37,430 nt of DNA from a virus: the IMG/VR virus record IMGVR_UViG_3300025086_000094, positions 1-37,430 of that record. One strand, given 5' to 3'. The notes beneath the pieces were generated by a model that had not been told where the DNA came from, made no database searches, and was given only the letters and a program-made list of their open reading frames with translations. The translations under genes were made by a program, and so were the position numbers. Shown here one piece after another: positions 6,590 to 18,819 of this stretch (position 1 is the first letter of the stretch; each line of letters starts with the position of its first letter).

Positions 6590-6727
6590 TTATTTGTTTT
6601 TAGGTACACAATTAGGTACTGTTCTACCACCTTTTTTCTTCATTCCTACCATTTCGTACCCTTTCCAGCAAGGTCCTTTTTTCATTAATGGTGTATCTTT
6701 CGTGTTGTGTTTCATTGTATATGCCAT
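6590..6727 (-). CDS. small basic conserved phage protein (45 aa)
   Basis: The frame begins three bases after the giant gene's stop and ends one base before the next start. It encodes 45 residues with 11 Lys/Arg and two Cys: MAYTMKHNTKDTP, then GPCWKGYEMVGMKKKGGRT and VPNCVPKNK. The GPCWKGYEMVG...K-G-x-x-VPNCVPK pattern resembles short basic proteins I recall from many marine phage genomes, often near virion genes. The two cysteines and compact size could support a small metal- or nucleic-acid-binding fold. Function is unknown. The exact packing between neighbours and the familiar motif support it. Confidence 0.65.
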   Translation of the reverse strand: MAYTMKHNTKDTPLMKKGPCWKGYEMVGMKKKGGRTVPNCVPKNK

Positions 6728-6730
6728 AGC

Positions 6731-9700
6731 TTACTTGTTTAGTTCTATTATTTTATTTACTCTATCTTCTTCGTATTTAAGTCTTTTTATAGCATCAGTA
6801 GTTAAACCTAACTGTCTTAAACTATCTATTTGCTCTGCTTTCTTAAGTTTAAATAACGTTTTTTTAGTTTTTTCTAGTTCAATAGCTTTATACTCTTCTG
6901 CGGTAGGTAGCTTTTTAGGATAATACTGTCTAGTATTTCTTTTCTTAACCTCAGCTCTATATTCTTTTCTACCTTGAGCTTCCTTAGCATATCTTTCTTC
7001 TCTTTGAACTTTATTTTCTAACTGCCATTTAGGCCAACCCATTAACATTGCTACTCTTTGCCAAGTTTCATTTGTATCGTCTAAAGCTCCTTGAATATTT
7101 TCTACCTTTTGAAATAGTCTGTCTATAGGAACGTTAGTAACTGCTGATATAACTTTAGCAGCTGCTCTATATGAAGGATTATTTATATTAAAAGGTTCAT
7201 TAGCTTCAGGTCTCCAAGAGTTCATTTCATAATCTCTTAAACCACCGCTGAATTTCTTTAGCTTAATAGATATTGGAGGACTAACTTCTAATAATTTAGT
7301 ATCAGCATCTGAATATTCAGGTCCTGGCCAAGTTCCTTCTTTTTTAGACCTATCGTAAAGATCCATAACAGTATTTTTAACTGTAGATAATATAACCCCT
7401 TGAACGCCAATACCTCTTAATATATTATCTAACATACTATTTGCTGTTTTAATAGTATCTTTATCTATTTCTTCTTCATCATCACCAAAACCTGTAAACA
7501 TCAATGCTGACTGAAGAGCTGTAAACAATAAGTTTTGTGCAAACCCATAATATAGTATTTTACTAACATTAGATTTCCAATCACCTCTATTATTTACTAA
7601 GTCTCTTCCAGCTTTATCCATTATTCTAGCATACTGAGATGGCGTGTTTGCAAAAGCTAAAACTAATCTACCTAAGTTTGACGATTGCTGTTGTGATATT
7701 TTATCGGGTCTAGCAGACTGTTGAGATTCTTCAGCCGTATCTCTAAAATCTAGAAAAGCTTTCGCCTCAGCATCAGCTTGGCTCATACCTTGTTTTACAT
7801 AAGTGTTAACTCTATTCCTGTAGAACGTGGCACCACCTGTCGCTATAGCAAAACTATCAGCAAACTGAGTTAGAACAAAACCTTTATTCAATAAATAACT
7901 TATAACACCTTTAACACTATTACCTGTTGTTTTAGCAGCTTCTGCTATTTCAGATTCACTTACATTTATTTTAAGTCCATTACGTCTATCTACTAAAAAG
8001 TCAGAGTTCATAAGCGACATAAAATCTGTCCAATATTGTTTTTGATTAGCAAAAGCTTTACCTGCTTTTAAAGGATTGTTGTCAGTCCAGTTCACAAAGT
8101 TAACAGCAGATATAGTTTGAAGAACAGCTGATCTAGCATTTAAGAACATAACAGCACCAACAGAGTTATTTATATAATCGGTAAATCTTTGTTCAAGTCT
8201 ACTGGCGCCTTGTTTTCTATTTCTACCAGTCTTCATTCTTCTTATAGAATCTTCTATAGCTTCTCTGTATTTAGATCCAAAAGCAGCTTCTAATTTGTTT
8301 AGTGTTTTTTCGTTAAAAGCTAAATCTATATTTTGATTCCACTGCTCTAAAACTCTTGGTCTAGTCTCTGTTCTTAAACCACCTAAAAAATCAGTTGTTA
8401 TAGTTCCAGCAAGCCAATCACCACCTGGGTAATGATAACCATCTTGTTTAGTAATAGCTATTAGTTGATTAACAAAAGTATCTATTTCGCCGTTGTCTTC
8501 TACAAAATCTCTAATTTGATTTAAGTCTCTCTCTGAAAGACCATCTACTTTTATACCTTGTCTATCCCAAGCAGCGATTCTAGTAACATCTTCATATGTA
8601 AAACCTCCAAAAGCTTTCTTTTTTAAGTTTTTAGGTATACCATCTAAGCTATTTTTTAAAGTCTTAAAGTCAGCCATTAATTGGTTTTGAGCCACAGATA
8701 AATCATTCATACCTCTACTAAATGGCTTAATTAAATTTTCTTGCATCCATTGCCATTGAGCCTCTCCTTTTTCTCCTTTTCCTAAAAGCTTATACAATAA
8801 ACCACCAAAATCTTGAGCAGATGGAGGTATTAAACTCCAAGAGTTTTTAGTCCTACCTCTTGCTTTAGCTCTCATAGAAGAATATTCTTTATATGACTCT
8901 ATACCTGTTTTATCATATATAATATCATTCATAGTTTGATCAACAGTTCTACTAAATTTTATTTTAGCTTGTTGAACTTTTGATTTAACATCTAATTGAG
9001 ACATTGCTAGTTTAACGGCATCTACGTTTTGCATAGCGTCATCAGCAAAGTAAAAATCATTAAAACCTTCAGCTGCTTTACCCACTAACCACTCTGCTTT
9101 TGCTTCTCCTGTGCTATTGCCTAATCCTATTATATTGTCTAATTTAAACTCTAAACCTTCTGACTTTAAAAATTCATATATAGCAGGTGCGGCTTCGGGT
9201 GCTCTAGCTGTTAATACAAATAAATCTTCATTTCCTCTAGCATTTCTTATTTTTTCAGCTACATCAAAAAGTGGTCCTCTTTTACCATCTACAACTTGGT
9301 TAAATTCTGAAAAGTCAAACACATAACCTTCACTCAACAACTTAGCACCATCAGTAGCAAACTCTTCAGCGTTTAATTTACCTTGAGTACCGTCAGGTGC
9401 TGTATACAAAACGTTACTATTTGTTCTAGCTAATGTGTCATCAAAATCAAATACTCTTATTTTTTTAACATCAGCATTAGGATCTCTTGCTACATCTAAA
9501 GCGTTATCTAATGTTATAGATGTTTGTACATTTTCAAAATTATTATTATTACTTGATTTTTTTATACCAACTACACCACTGGACTCGTTTTGTTTACCAG
9601 TTTTCTTTCCTGACTCTTGAATATCTTTCCATATCTTAGCATCACCTTCGCCATATATTTTACCCGTTTTTAAATCTCTAACAGGGTGAACTTCACCTCC

Positions 9701-12700
9701 TTTAGTAAACATGTTATACCATCTAGTAGTTGGCAAGTCGCCTAGTTGATACCCAAAGTAAGCTCTAGACTTAAAGAACTTACCAAAGTTATTATCCATA
9801 TCAACGTCTATGACTCCAACAGTATAACTATCTTTTAGTTTTTGCAGATCAGCTTCATTTTTTATATAACCTTTTCCTTTGTTAAAATGATAATCAAGTA
9901 AAAACAGGTTTACAACTCTTCTAGGTAACCCATGCTCGTATTCATATGCTTTACCACCTCCTGGTTTTTTAAGTTCTTTATATTTAGGATCTACAGGAAC
10001 AAACCTTAAAGGAGCAGCCATAGCTAAAGGACTATCCATACTAGCACTCATACTAGCATTAAGCATCAACAACATTCTATTATCAAAAGCTTGTTGTTGT
10101 GGATCTTTAACTATATCCGCCATTAAAGCATATGTCTCATTTATAAAATCCCAAGCATCATCTGCCGCTTCTTCTCTTTTAGCAACCTGTTCGTCAGATA
10201 TTGATCCATCAATCATACTTTCATTAACCTTTTGCGGAGGTACATTGTACGGAACTGTAACTGTTTCACCGTCAATTGTTACAATAACGTATGATTCTTT
10301 ATTTATGGAAGTTGTTTTGTAATCAGTTATACCAAATATTGGTTCTAAAAAATTTTTTATATAACTATCTTTGTCACCATATAAAACCCCATTACCTTTA
10401 TCTTTGGCACCTACATACTTATTAGAACCTTTACTTATTAAGCCTTTATATTTTATAAAATTAATACCTACATTTAATTTAGCTTCAGTAGTACCATCTG
10501 CTTCTACCATTTTAGAAACAACAGTGTTCATAGCTTTTTCATAAGTTTTTCTAACAACATCATCTTGAAACATAGCGGCAGCCGCTTCACTAGGTAATCC
10601 TAATATCTTCTTAGAAGCATTTATATCACCTTCTTCCATCGCCATTTCTAAGCTAGAAACATATGTATCTATTTCAAGTTCTATACCTGGGTAAGTTTCT
10701 TTTTGACTAACTAAATTACCTACTAATTTTTTGTATTCATTTTTAATTTGAGTAGCCCACTTGCTTGGTATCTCACTCTTTTTTCCATAAACATCATTCC
10801 AAGCATTTGTTACATTTTCACTAGTAACACCTAAATATTTCAACCTATTAAAGAAAGTTTGTCTCTTGTTTAAGAACATGTCTTTAGTATTTTGGTCGAC
10901 ATCGGAGTCTAAAAATCTTCTTGAGAACTTAGTTCCTAAACCTTGTTGAGCAACTTGAGCAAAACCATTTATTAACTCATCTGCGTTTAAAGTTTTCAAC
11001 TCTGGATTACCTAACGTCATTTTTTCTATAACATCAGGATTACCTAAAACATCCATTGTAGCGTCTAAACCTAGCTTACCGGCCATATTCTTAGCTAAAG
11101 CATCTTTCCTACCTCTTTTCTTAAAAAATTCTACAAACTGATCAGGAGTTGGATTTAATCTTTTATATAGTGTAGGTCCAGATGTTTTGCTAGTATAAAC
11201 TAATCTTCCACTACCTTCATATTTAGCTATATCACTAGGTGATATATTTTCTTTTTCTACAACTGCAAATATTTTGTCTTTAGATAGCCTTTCCATTGCT
11301 ACTAAATCACTAATGGGAAGCCCGCTAGATGATAATAAAGACTCTTGTATATCTTTTAAATACGTTTCATAATTAGCGCCAGTACCCATTTGTTGTTTTA
11401 TCTGTGTAAATAAAACAGTATCGTACGCGTTTCTTAACTTAAGTCTAACATCTTTATATATTCTAGCTATATCAATGTCAGCTTGATTTTTATCTGCTTT
11501 ACTAGCTTTAGGATCTTTTTTTATTTCTAAAGCTTCTTTTAAAGTAACAACAGTGTCTTTTTGTCCTTTCTTTTTTCTAGTGTATTCAAATTTTGGAACA
11601 GATGAACCACCTAAAACAGTTTCAACTTTACCTTTTATATCATTATATAAATCGGTATCTTCCTCTATTTTTAAACCTTCTCTAAAACTTAATTCACTTT
11701 CTATAGTACCTTGCTGTTCAGATATTAAGTTTTTTGTTTCTTTACCTACTAAACCATCTAAATCTTTAGTTGAAAAATCATTAAATACTTCTCCGCTTTT
11801 TAATACATCACCAATTCTGTTACTTAATCTAGAGTTTAAATAACCATACAAGCTAGTATTAGTTTTATTAAAACCTCTAATATCTGGAAGCATTGCTAAT
11901 TTAACAGCTTGTTGTAGTTCGTTAAGATCAACGTTATTTAATAAGTTAACTACACTACCATCTTTAGTTCTAAAACTTCTAGCTTTAGCTTCTATCATTC
12001 CGTCTAACTCTTGGTTTATTTTTTTAATAAAAGGATTTCTTTGATTATCTACTACAGTGTTTGAATTTCTATTACTTCCCGATGGCCATTCATTTTTAAC
12101 CTCATTAAAAGCTTCGTTTATGTTTTTCTTAGCATTTTGACCTTCTCTTGAAGCTGGTTCTTTACCACCGCCCATAGCAGATGAAGGAGCACTTGCAGCC
12201 CCACTTACCATGTCCCTTATTTTTTTAGCGTTAGATTTTATTTTATCCATGTAGCCTTTAGGTTTATCCGCTAAAAGCTTTTTATTTTCCGCTACTAATT
12301 CAGCTTTGCTTTGTGAGCTTTTCTTAGTTCTTGATGCTGCTGCTTTACTAGTTGTTTTATCAGTAATGTCTATAACTTTAGTTTCTTTAGCTTGATCTAA
12401 TAGTTTTCTATCAAATTTACTTTTAGAAAGATCCTGTCCCATTCCTAATAAGAATTGAGCTACATCATTAACACCTTTAAAATCTATTTCATAACCACCA
12501 GCTTCTTTAAGACCATTAGATAATTGTTTACCTAAATAAGCTGTGAAAGCCTTGTTTATTTTAGGATCTATTTTACCTGCTGCAACTTCCTCAACAAATG
12601 CTGAAATTACTTCATCATAGTCAAAACCTCCTTGACCATCTTGTAATCTATTAGTACCTTCTGTTTGCATTCTTAACCATAGGTCTGAGTAATTGCTACT

Positions 12701-15700
12701 TAAAAAATCAACAATAACTTGACCAGCCATATCAAAAGCTTCAGGATTTTGTTTAATAAGCTCTATAGTTATACCATGTGAAAGCTCATGCAATGGCACA
12801 CCTGGTTTTTGATTATTTATAGCATTTTCTTTAAAAGTAAATTGAGTATTTGTTAGTTGATCATAATAACCATTTAAGTCTCCATTTTCAATACCATCTA
12901 ACGCGTCTGTTATTTGTTGCTCTATATACTCTTTATAAGTTAAACCATTTTCCATCACTCCATCGATGTCTAAACCTTGAGCTTCTAAAGCGTTTAATTG
13001 TTTCGCTAGTATATCAGGCAGCAAAGACTTAGCTTCCTTGTTAGTATCAAAATTAAAAAAGCCAATACCTTTCTTTTTAGCTATAGTTCTAGCCTTATCT
13101 AGGTTAATATTATAATCTCTTGTATCAACTATCTTTATTGATTCGATTTCTATCTCTCTCGCTGTAGGGCCATCTACTAGAGGTCCTTTGTCCGCTATGA
13201 TGTTCTCTATAGCCTGCTGCTCTATCTTTTGTACCTCTTTTCTAGTCTTAGAATCCCAAACAGCTTTACCTTTCATCGCTATGAACTTATTTCCAAAATT
13301 TCTTTTATTTTTTAATTTATTTTGAATGTTTAATAAGTTATTATATTTTTTATCTAAATCATCTAATTTTAATTTTTGATCTGCACTTAAATTACCAGCA
13401 GCGTCTGCTATTATATTTCTAGCTTCTATTTTATATTCAGATATTTTAAGAGCGTTTTCTGCTGCAAGTCTTCCAGCGGCTTCTGAAATTCCATCATCTA
13501 CTAATTTAGATTCTACTTCTAACTGTTTAGTCATTAACAGTCCAGCTTGTTCATTTATCTCTGAATTAATAGTTTCTAATTCTTCTGCTATTTTTATGGA
13601 TTGTTCTATTTTATTTATACCGTCCACAGTTGTTTTAGCCGGCAAAGAATTTAACATTTGCAATTCTCCTTCTAGTATATCTTTTTTATTGCTTAATTCG
13701 TATATCTTTAAGTTTGTTTCATTGATTGAGTTTATTTCAGCGTTAGTTGCAAAGTCAGCAGTAATATAAGCGTGCATCATAGGTACTCCTTCAAACACAC
13801 CACCTAAAATAAATCCACCAGAATAAGCTTCTAAAGTACCATCCATTATAGGTCTTCCGTCTACCAAGTTAGTTCCCATAGTTACACCAACTTCTCCGAT
13901 ACCCTCTAAGTTTGCTGACTTAAGCCACTCAGGAGCTTTCTTTTTTAGGTATTGACCAGTTCCAGTGAATAAGTTGCTAGCAGCATTCTTATTTCCTCTA
14001 ATTACAGAATAAGCATCAGATATTTGAGCAGATGTAGTTAAATAAGCACAAGTTCCTTCAACAGCAAAATATGCAGATCCTTTTGCTATATATTCTGCTC
14101 TTCCTATTTTTTTATCTTCTAATTCTAACTTTAATTTTTCTTTTTCTTCAAAATCTATATCATCTCTACTCTCTAACTCAGATAATTCTTCATTTATCAT
14201 AAAGTTAGTTACATCCATTTCACTAAATTTTCCACCTCCTGACGAAGCACCAGCAACAACTGAAGAAATAAGTTGACCGTATGAAGCGCTTCCACCTGAA
14301 AGTACCATAGCTGCAACTATAGGTAAAGTTTCAGCTGTCATGTCCGTTATCCATTCACCAAAACCAAAAAATACATCCCAAGCGGATTTACCCTCAGTGT
14401 CTATCATGTCAGCGAAACTAGTTGTAGAAAAATTATATTCCATTTTTTCTTCATCTAACCAATTTGTTAATTGAGCATTAACATTTCTAACAGATTCCAT
14501 AGGATCGAAACCAGCACTAACACTAGCCCAGTAATAAGGGTTTGTGTAATTCGCGGCACTAACGCCAAAGTATACTATGTTTTTTAGTGTAGCAAGTCCC
14601 GTAATACCCATCTTAACAAAAAATCTTTGAGTATCATTATAATTCATTTGCCATATACTCATTTGCTCCCTAAAAGTAGGTATGTCTGCTAGTACTTTAC
14701 TATATTCATTATTATAAACACTTACCGTATTACCAGCATCAAACAAAACTTGAGCACTAGCCGTGTAGTTATTTATAACTGAAGTGGTAATTGTTTCTAC
14801 CGCTTCACCATCGTCCCAAGTAGGATTCAAATATGTTCCAGCTTCTATAAATTGTATCTTTCTCTCACCATCTACCATTTTAGCAACATAACCATCTTCA
14901 AGAGTTATATTTCTATCTGTTGGTATCATTCCTCCAAAATATAAACCACTATTTATATTAATACCGGTTTTTCTGAAAGCTTCAGCAGATTGACTTTCAC
15001 CAAACAAAAACTTAACTGCTAATCTATTATTAACATCACTAGAATATTTTTCAAAAACAGTGTCATATTTTTCTTGAGCAACTTCTTTTTTTAGAATTGC
15101 ATCTCCAAGAATTATCTCATCTTCAACATTGTTTAATAAAGAAGCAGCAATCATAGAGCCTTGCCTAAGGTTTTCTTTATCTAAACTATCAGCTTTTTCT
15201 ATCCACTTTTCAATGTTAATTTCATAGAACTTTTTCTTCTTTTCGTTTATAACAGCGTTCTTAGCTGTTTCCATTATAAATTCTTGAGTTGGTGGAGGAA
15301 GATTTAAAGATTTAAACTGAGCTATTAAACCTTCTTTAGTTTGCTGATATAACGTACGGTTTTTTAAAAAGTCAGTACCTAAATTAGGATCAATGGTAGT
15401 TTCGACGTAACCCCCAAGTATATCACTCGCGTAAACAATACCGCCAGCTGGTTCCACCGGTGGTAAATCTATATCCGTCTCAGGACCAGCAACTCCAACT
15501 TCTTCAAAATTAGGGTCCCCTTCAAGACCTGTTACACCTGTTGTACCTGTTGTACCTGTTGTACCTGTTGTACCTGTTATACCTTGAGGACCTGTAACGC
15601 CTTGAGGACCTGTAACGCCTTGAGGACCTGTACCGCCTTGAATACCTGTCGGACCAGACGGTGCGATCTCTTCACCTAAAAAATCAGTCGTTTCTGTACC

Positions 15701-17107
15701 ACCTATACCCGTTGGCCCAGTACGCTCTAATTTTGAAGGAGGAACATCAGGACCAGCGTATGGGTTTTTTTCTCCATGAAAATCGATCTGCATGTCAACT
15801 GCTGGATTGTAATCAGGATCATTACCAAACATTTGTTCGTATGATTGGTTTTCTAGATTACTTATAACCTTAGATTGAGCGGTAGTAAAACCTATACCAC
15901 CTTGATCTGCAGATTTTGCCTCTAGATTTTTAGCAAAATTTCTTAAACCTCCTGTTTTAGATCTCCAAGAGGTAAGTGATTTAGTAGTAGCAAAATCTAC
16001 AAAGTCAGTAAGATCATCTCCTCTTAAAAATCCCATTGTCATCAAATCGTCATCGCTAAAAGTAGAATTTTTTATAAAATATTTAAAAGGTTCGTATTCT
16101 TTTTTTGATTCACCACCAAAAAGCATTCCGTCTTTACCTACAGTAACTACTACAGATTCGCCACGTTGGTTAGTTATTTTTATAGCATCGTTATCATCAG
16201 CACTATTTGTTTCCTCTAGTTTAAATAAGCTACCATCACCTGTTGGCGGTAAAGCTTGTTTAAGAGTTACAATATCTACACTTTCACCTTTAGAACTGTT
16301 CCATCTATTATTTAAAAACATTTCATCAAAATAAAAATCAAAACCTTTTTCAAGTATTATTTTTGATTTATTTTCTTCATAAGAAATATCTCCGGTTAAT
16401 CTTTTAGTAGTTTCTAAAACTTCTGAACCTTCATTTGATGACACAGACCAATTAACATCTGGATTAACTTTGTTTAATGCTGTAATATAAGAATCAAGTG
16501 TTATAGTTTCTGGATTTAAACCAGTAAATGAAGCGGCTTCTTTTACAAAGCTAGGGTTATAATTTTTTGAATTTTCATCGAAATAACTTTCAAATAATTT
16601 TTTATCAAATTGTTGTTTGTATTCTTTACCGTCTTTAATAGAGCTTTTTACAATGACCTCGTCTCCCTTTTCCACAACTAAATCTTTCATTAGTCTAGCA
16701 AGTTCTTTTTCTCTTTTCGCCCGAGCAAGGCTGTTATATGTGGGATCAATAAAGTTTTTTAATTGTTGAGTTTGATCAGCACTATTTTTTTGAACCTTAC
16801 CAGCTGTTTTACCATCGTTAATATCGCTGATTATCATTTCATCACTAACTTCAACCTCCTTGTCTACGTCAAAAAGACCTTTTGGTGGTGGATCACTTTC
16901 TACTACTGTAGCTATTGGTTTGTTCTCTTTCTTCTTTTTCTTGTCATCACCTTCACCATTATCAATAATAGACTCAGTATCTGTTAAAGATATTATCTCA
17001 TTACCTGGACCAGCTAAATACTCGTCAAAAGTCATACCATAGCTATCAGCTCTTTCCTGTATTTGAATTTCATCTACGTCATTCCCTCTGTAAGAATATT
17101 TTCTCAT
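6731..17107 (-). CDS. giant polyvalent ejection-type virion protein (3458 aa)
   Basis: One uninterrupted 10.4-kb frame takes up 28% of the window. From the N-terminus: an acidic, Lys-rich low-complexity region (1-480); collagen-like Gly-x-y repeats (about 485-529); a region with hydrophobic, Gly/Ala-rich membrane-seeking segments (about 828-868, 910-965, 1006-1040 and 1086-1123); coiled-coil regions (about 1125-1330); a HELSH zinc-metallopeptidase motif (1440-1444) with a candidate third ligand in [10 protein letters not shown] (1498-1507); a long unassigned middle (1600-2540) holding a [11 protein letters not shown] motif near 1750; a HAD phosphatase domain (D2554-x-D2556-x-T2558, T2633, D2689/D2690); and a conserved helical C-terminus (about 2970-3210, with [23 protein letters not shown]) resembling LPD38-type polyvalent-protein domains. 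Its position after gp14/gp15-like genes suggests it is the functional counterpart of T7 gp16, injected with the genome. No lytic transglycosylase motif is visible. Confidence 0.8.
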   Translation of the reverse strand: MRKYSYRGNDVDEIQIQERADSYGMTFDEYLAGPGNEIISLTDTESIIDNGEGDDKKKKKENKPIATVVESDPPPKGLFDVDKEVEVSDEMIISDINDGKTAGKVQKNSADQTQQLKNFIDPTYNSLARAKREKELARLMKDLVVEKGDEVIVKSSIKDGKEYKQQFDKKLFESYFDENSKNYNPSFVKEAASFTGLNPETITLDSYITALNKVNPDVNWSVSSNEGSEVLETTKRLTGDISYEENKSKIILEKGFDFYFDEMFLNNRWNSSKGESVDIVTLKQALPPTGDGSLFKLEETNSADDNDAIKITNQRGESVVVTVGKDGMLFGGESKKEYEPFKYFIKNSTFSDDDLMTMGFLRGDDLTDFVDFATTKSLTSWRSKTGGLRNFAKNLEAKSADQGGIGFTTAQSKVISNLENQSYEQMFGNDPDYNPAVDMQIDFHGEKNPYAGPDVPPSKLERTGPTGIGGTETTDFLGEEIAPSGPTGIQGGTGPQGVTGPQGVTGPQGITGTTGTTGTTGTTGVTGLEGDPNFEEVGVAGPETDIDLPPVEPAGGIVYASDILGGYVETTIDPNLGTDFLKNRTLYQQTKEGLIAQFKSLNLPPPTQEFIMETAKNAVINEKKKKFYEINIEKWIEKADSLDKENLRQGSMIAASLLNNVEDEIILGDAILKKEVAQEKYDTVFEKYSSDVNNRLAVKFLFGESQSAEAFRKTGININSGLYFGGMIPTDRNITLEDGYVAKMVDGERKIQFIEAGTYLNPTWDDGEAVETITTSVINNYTASAQVLFDAGNTVSVYNNEYSKVLADIPTFREQMSIWQMNYNDTQRFFVKMGITGLATLKNIVYFGVSAANYTNPYYWASVSAGFDPMESVRNVNAQLTNWLDEEKMEYNFSTTSFADMIDTEGKSAWDVFFGFGEWITDMTAETLPIVAAMVLSGGSASYGQLISSVVAGASSGGGKFSEMDVTNFMINEELSELESRDDIDFEEKEKLKLELEDKKIGRAEYIAKGSAYFAVEGTCAYLTTSAQISDAYSVIRGNKNAASNLFTGTGQYLKKKAPEWLKSANLEGIGEVGVTMGTNLVDGRPIMDGTLEAYSGGFILGGVFEGVPMMHAYITADFATNAEINSINETNLKIYELSNKKDILEGELQMLNSLPAKTTVDGINKIEQSIKIAEELETINSEINEQAGLLMTKQLEVESKLVDDGISEAAGRLAAENALKISEYKIEARNIIADAAGNLSADQKLKLDDLDKKYNNLLNIQNKLKNKRNFGNKFIAMKGKAVWDSKTRKEVQKIEQQAIENIIADKGPLVDGPTAREIEIESIKIVDTRDYNINLDKARTIAKKKGIGFFNFDTNKEAKSLLPDILAKQLNALEAQGLDIDGVMENGLTYKEYIEQQITDALDGIENGDLNGYYDQLTNTQFTFKENAINNQKPGVPLHELSHGITIELIKQNPEAFDMAGQVIVDFLSSNYSDLWLRMQTEGTNRLQDGQGGFDYDEVISAFVEEVAAGKIDPKINKAFTAYLGKQLSNGLKEAGGYEIDFKGVNDVAQFLLGMGQDLSKSKFDRKLLDQAKETKVIDITDKTTSKAAASRTKKSSQSKAELVAENKKLLADKPKGYMDKIKSNAKKIRDMVSGAASAPSSAMGGGKEPASREGQNAKKNINEAFNEVKNEWPSGSNRNSNTVVDNQRNPFIKKINQELDGMIEAKARSFRTKDGSVVNLLNNVDLNELQQAVKLAMLPDIRGFNKTNTSLYGYLNSRLSNRIGDVLKSGEVFNDFSTKDLDGLVGKETKNLISEQQGTIESELSFREGLKIEEDTDLYNDIKGKVETVLGGSSVPKFEYTRKKKGQKDTVVTLKEALEIKKDPKASKADKNQADIDIARIYKDVRLKLRNAYDTVLFTQIKQQMGTGANYETYLKDIQESLLSSSGLPISDLVAMERLSKDKIFAVVEKENISPSDIAKYEGSGRLVYTSKTSGPTLYKRLNPTPDQFVEFFKKRGRKDALAKNMAGKLGLDATMDVLGNPDVIEKMTLGNPELKTLNADELINGFAQVAQQGLGTKFSRRFLDSDVDQNTKDMFLNKRQTFFNRLKYLGVTSENVTNAWNDVYGKKSEIPSKWATQIKNEYKKLVGNLVSQKETYPGIELEIDTYVSSLEMAMEEGDINASKKILGLPSEAAAAMFQDDVVRKTYEKAMNTVVSKMVEADGTTEAKLNVGINFIKYKGLISKGSNKYVGAKDKGNGVLYGDKDSYIKNFLEPIFGITDYKTTSINKESYVIVTIDGETVTVPYNVPPQKVNESMIDGSISDEQVAKREEAADDAWDFINETYALMADIVKDPQQQAFDNRMLLMLNASMSASMDSPLAMAAPLRFVPVDPKYKELKKPGGGKAYEYEHGLPRRVVNLFLLDYHFNKGKGYIKNEADLQKLKDSYTVGVIDVDMDNNFGKFFKSRAYFGYQLGDLPTTRWYNMFTKGGEVHPVRDLKTGKIYGEGDAKIWKDIQESGKKTGKQNESSGVVGIKKSSNNNNFENVQTSITLDNALDVARDPNADVKKIRVFDFDDTLARTNSNVLYTAPDGTQGKLNAEEFATDGAKLLSEGYVFDFSEFNQVVDGKRGPLFDVAEKIRNARGNEDLFVLTARAPEAAPAIYEFLKSEGLEFKLDNIIGLGNSTGEAKAEWLVGKAAEGFNDFYFADDAMQNVDAVKLAMSQLDVKSKVQQAKIKFSRTVDQTMNDIIYDKTGIESYKEYSSMRAKARGRTKNSWSLIPPSAQDFGGLLYKLLGKGEKGEAQWQWMQENLIKPFSRGMNDLSVAQNQLMADFKTLKNSLDGIPKNLKKKAFGGFTYEDVTRIAAWDRQGIKVDGLSERDLNQIRDFVEDNGEIDTFVNQLIAITKQDGYHYPGGDWLAGTITTDFLGGLRTETRPRVLEQWNQNIDLAFNEKTLNKLEAAFGSKYREAIEDSIRRMKTGRNRKQGASRLEQRFTDYINNSVGAVMFLNARSAVLQTISAVNFVNWTDNNPLKAGKAFANQKQYWTDFMSLMNSDFLVDRRNGLKINVSESEIAEAAKTTGNSVKGVISYLLNKGFVLTQFADSFAIATGGATFYRNRVNTYVKQGMSQADAEAKAFLDFRDTAEESQQSARPDKISQQQSSNLGRLVLAFANTPSQYARIMDKAGRDLVNNRGDWKSNVSKILYYGFAQNLLFTALQSALMFTGFGDDEEEIDKDTIKTANSMLDNILRGIGVQGVILSTVKNTVMDLYDRSKKEGTWPGPEYSDADTKLLEVSPPISIKLKKFSGGLRDYEMNSWRPEANEPFNINNPSYRAAAKVISAVTNVPIDRLFQKVENIQGALDDTNETWQRVAMLMGWPKWQLENKVQREERYAKEAQGRKEYRAEVKKRNTRQYYPKKLPTAEEYKAIELEKTKKTLFKLKKAEQIDSLRQLGLTTDAIKRLKYEEDRVNKIIELNK
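15523..15655 (-). repeat. collagen-like Gly-x-y coding repeats with nested DNA tandem repeats
   Basis: Within the giant gene, about 45 codons read as Gly-Pro-Thr, Gly-Pro-Gln, Gly-Val-Thr and Gly-Thr-Thr triplets. At the DNA level there are four copies of a 9-bp unit (ttgtacctg, 15541-15576) and three to four copies of an 18-bp unit (ccttgaggacctgtaacg, about 15583-15650). Both periods are multiples of three, so copy-number changes keep the frame. The repeat would form a trimeric stalk or flexible linker. Confidence 0.85.
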
Positions 17108-17116
17108 ATAATATAT

Positions 17117-18817
17117 TTAAGGTAAATCGTAACTATTGTTATTATTAAATTTATCTTTACTTAAGTACTTAAAAGCTTTAGCTGATGTTTTTAACCCAAC
17201 ACCTGCTCTATAAGCTATAAGTTGCATTAATAAACCTTCTTTAACTTCTCCTTTATCATCAAACAGGTCAAATTCAGATTTACCTATCTTAACCACGCCT
17301 GGCTTATCGGGATTTATACCACTAATTCTATTAAACTGATTTCCTTCTCCAGAGTTAATCATATCTACAACTTGAATAGCAAAATTTTCTTTATCAAGTT
17401 TTCCATCAGTTCTTGGAGTAGCGGCATCGTTAGCATATTCTCTAACTTTTCCATAAATATTATTAATAACATCTCTATTTGAATTTAAAACTGACTCTTC
17501 CTCTACAGTTGTCTTGTTCAATTCTACTCTGTCTCTATTAACTACTTTCATTTCGTCAATAGAACTAAACCCTCCTTTTTCTTGGAGCTTAGTAAAATAA
17601 TCTTCAGCAGACAGATCTAAATCTAGAGCTTTGCCTTCTTTATCTACTGCTACAAATTTACCGTCTATCTCTTTACCTTGTATCAAACCTCTTCTTAAAA
17701 GTTGTTTTTGTATACCTGAATTTATTAAATAAAGTCTAGCTTTGTTTCTGTTTTCTTCATTTTTTTCATTACTTTCAGTAAAATAATCAGTATCTTCACC
17801 CATTATATCTCTCCAAACACTGTTCATAGCGTTTTTATCGTCTAAAAGAGTTGTATAAGCATTTATCTCTAACTGATCTTTCTGCATCTTGTTAGTGCTA
17901 TTAGCATCCATAGTAACTTTAGTAGATGTAGTACTGTAATCACCAGTCTCGTCTACCTCATAAGTTTCACTAACTATATAATAACCATTATTATAGTTGT
18001 TCATGTCCATTATCTCTGGAGCTTCATTAAACTTTGCTTGGTAAGCACTTATAGGAGTTATTCTTTTAACAGCGCCTTTAGCACCACCATCCTTCAGTAA
18101 CTCATCTAAGTTTACTAAAGCACCTTGATTTTTAGCACCTAATTCTTGATTATAAACACTTCCATCTTTGTTTGTTTCAGCTACATTAAAAGATCTTAAC
18201 AATTCATCATTACTAATAGTTCCGTCAGACATGTATTTTTTTTCAGCATCTTCAGGAAGTTTCATTAGCCATACGTTTCCAGTTTTAGGATCTTCTACTG
18301 TATAAACATTACCACCCTGAGCTATGCTACTAAATATAGTTATAACTTCTTTTGGAGTTGTTGCTGTGGATATACCATTTTCTTCACCAGCTGTACCTGC
18401 AGATTCGTATACCTCATTTGCTATTTTTAATATCTCAGGAATATAAGTACCCATTTTTTCAGCGTTAAGCATCATGTTGTTTAATATCTTATTACCCTCT
18501 CGCTTATCTATCTCACCTTTACGCATACCGTTTTTTATATCATAATACTTTTGTATTTGATCGTCGTAGTACATTCTTAAATTATCGTCAAACATCTTAC
18601 CTGAATCCGATGTGTCTACACTATCAAGTTTAAAAGCATATTGATTTTTAGAATACTCTAACTGATCAAGCTCTTTTTTATTTATTTTTCTTTGCTGTAT
18701 AGAATAATCTATTTGATCACTTAAGCTATTAACTATAGCGTTGTTATTCGCTTGAGTCATTCTAGCGAATATTTCCCATGTCTTGTTTATTACTCTTTGA
18801 GGATTTTCATAACTCAT
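17117..18817 (-). CDS. internal virion / ejection protein (gp15-like position)
   Basis: The 566-residue protein is mostly helical, acidic and charged, rich in Asn, Asp, Lys and Glu, with coiled-coil-prone stretches at 30-65 and 90-145 and no membrane span or catalytic motif. It ends 9 nt before the giant gene and starts 2 nt after the 249-residue gene, so the three are tightly linked. In T7-like podoviruses the order gp14-gp15-gp16 encodes the ejection proteins that form the DNA channel; size and order here (249, 566, 3458) parallel this. No sequence similarity to T7 gp15 is claimed. A tail or internal core protein is the best inference. Confidence 0.55.
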   Translation of the reverse strand: MSYENPQRVINKTWEIFARMTQANNNAIVNSLSDQIDYSIQQRKINKKELDQLEYSKNQYAFKLDSVDTSDSGKMFDDNLRMYYDDQIQKYYDIKNGMRKGEIDKREGNKILNNMMLNAEKMGTYIPEILKIANEVYESAGTAGEENGISTATTPKEVITIFSSIAQGGNVYTVEDPKTGNVWLMKLPEDAEKKYMSDGTISNDELLRSFNVAETNKDGSVYNQELGAKNQGALVNLDELLKDGGAKGAVKRITPISAYQAKFNEAPEIMDMNNYNNGYYIVSETYEVDETGDYSTTSTKVTMDANSTNKMQKDQLEINAYTTLLDDKNAMNSVWRDIMGEDTDYFTESNEKNEENRNKARLYLINSGIQKQLLRRGLIQGKEIDGKFVAVDKEGKALDLDLSAEDYFTKLQEKGGFSSIDEMKVVNRDRVELNKTTVEEESVLNSNRDVINNIYGKVREYANDAATPRTDGKLDKENFAIQVVDMINSGEGNQFNRISGINPDKPGVVKIGKSEFDLFDDKGEVKEGLLMQLIAYRAGVGLKTSAKAFKYLSKDKFNNNNSYDLP

Positions 18818-18819
18818 AA

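Noticed and set aside
6589-6630. An upstream ATG extending the 228-residue protein by 14 residues
   Set aside because: The added residues merely read through the end of the 45-residue gene in another frame; the ATG at 6588 fits the one-base spacing.
6582-6923. A 113-residue hydrophobic + strand frame
   Set aside because: It lies antisense to the end of the giant gene and the 45-residue gene; its hydrophobicity is what antisense of Lys-rich coding gives.
15541-15650. Possible CRISPR-like array of short direct repeats
   Set aside because: The repeats are directly adjacent, without spacers, have periods of 9 and 18 bp, and encode Gly-x-y triplets.
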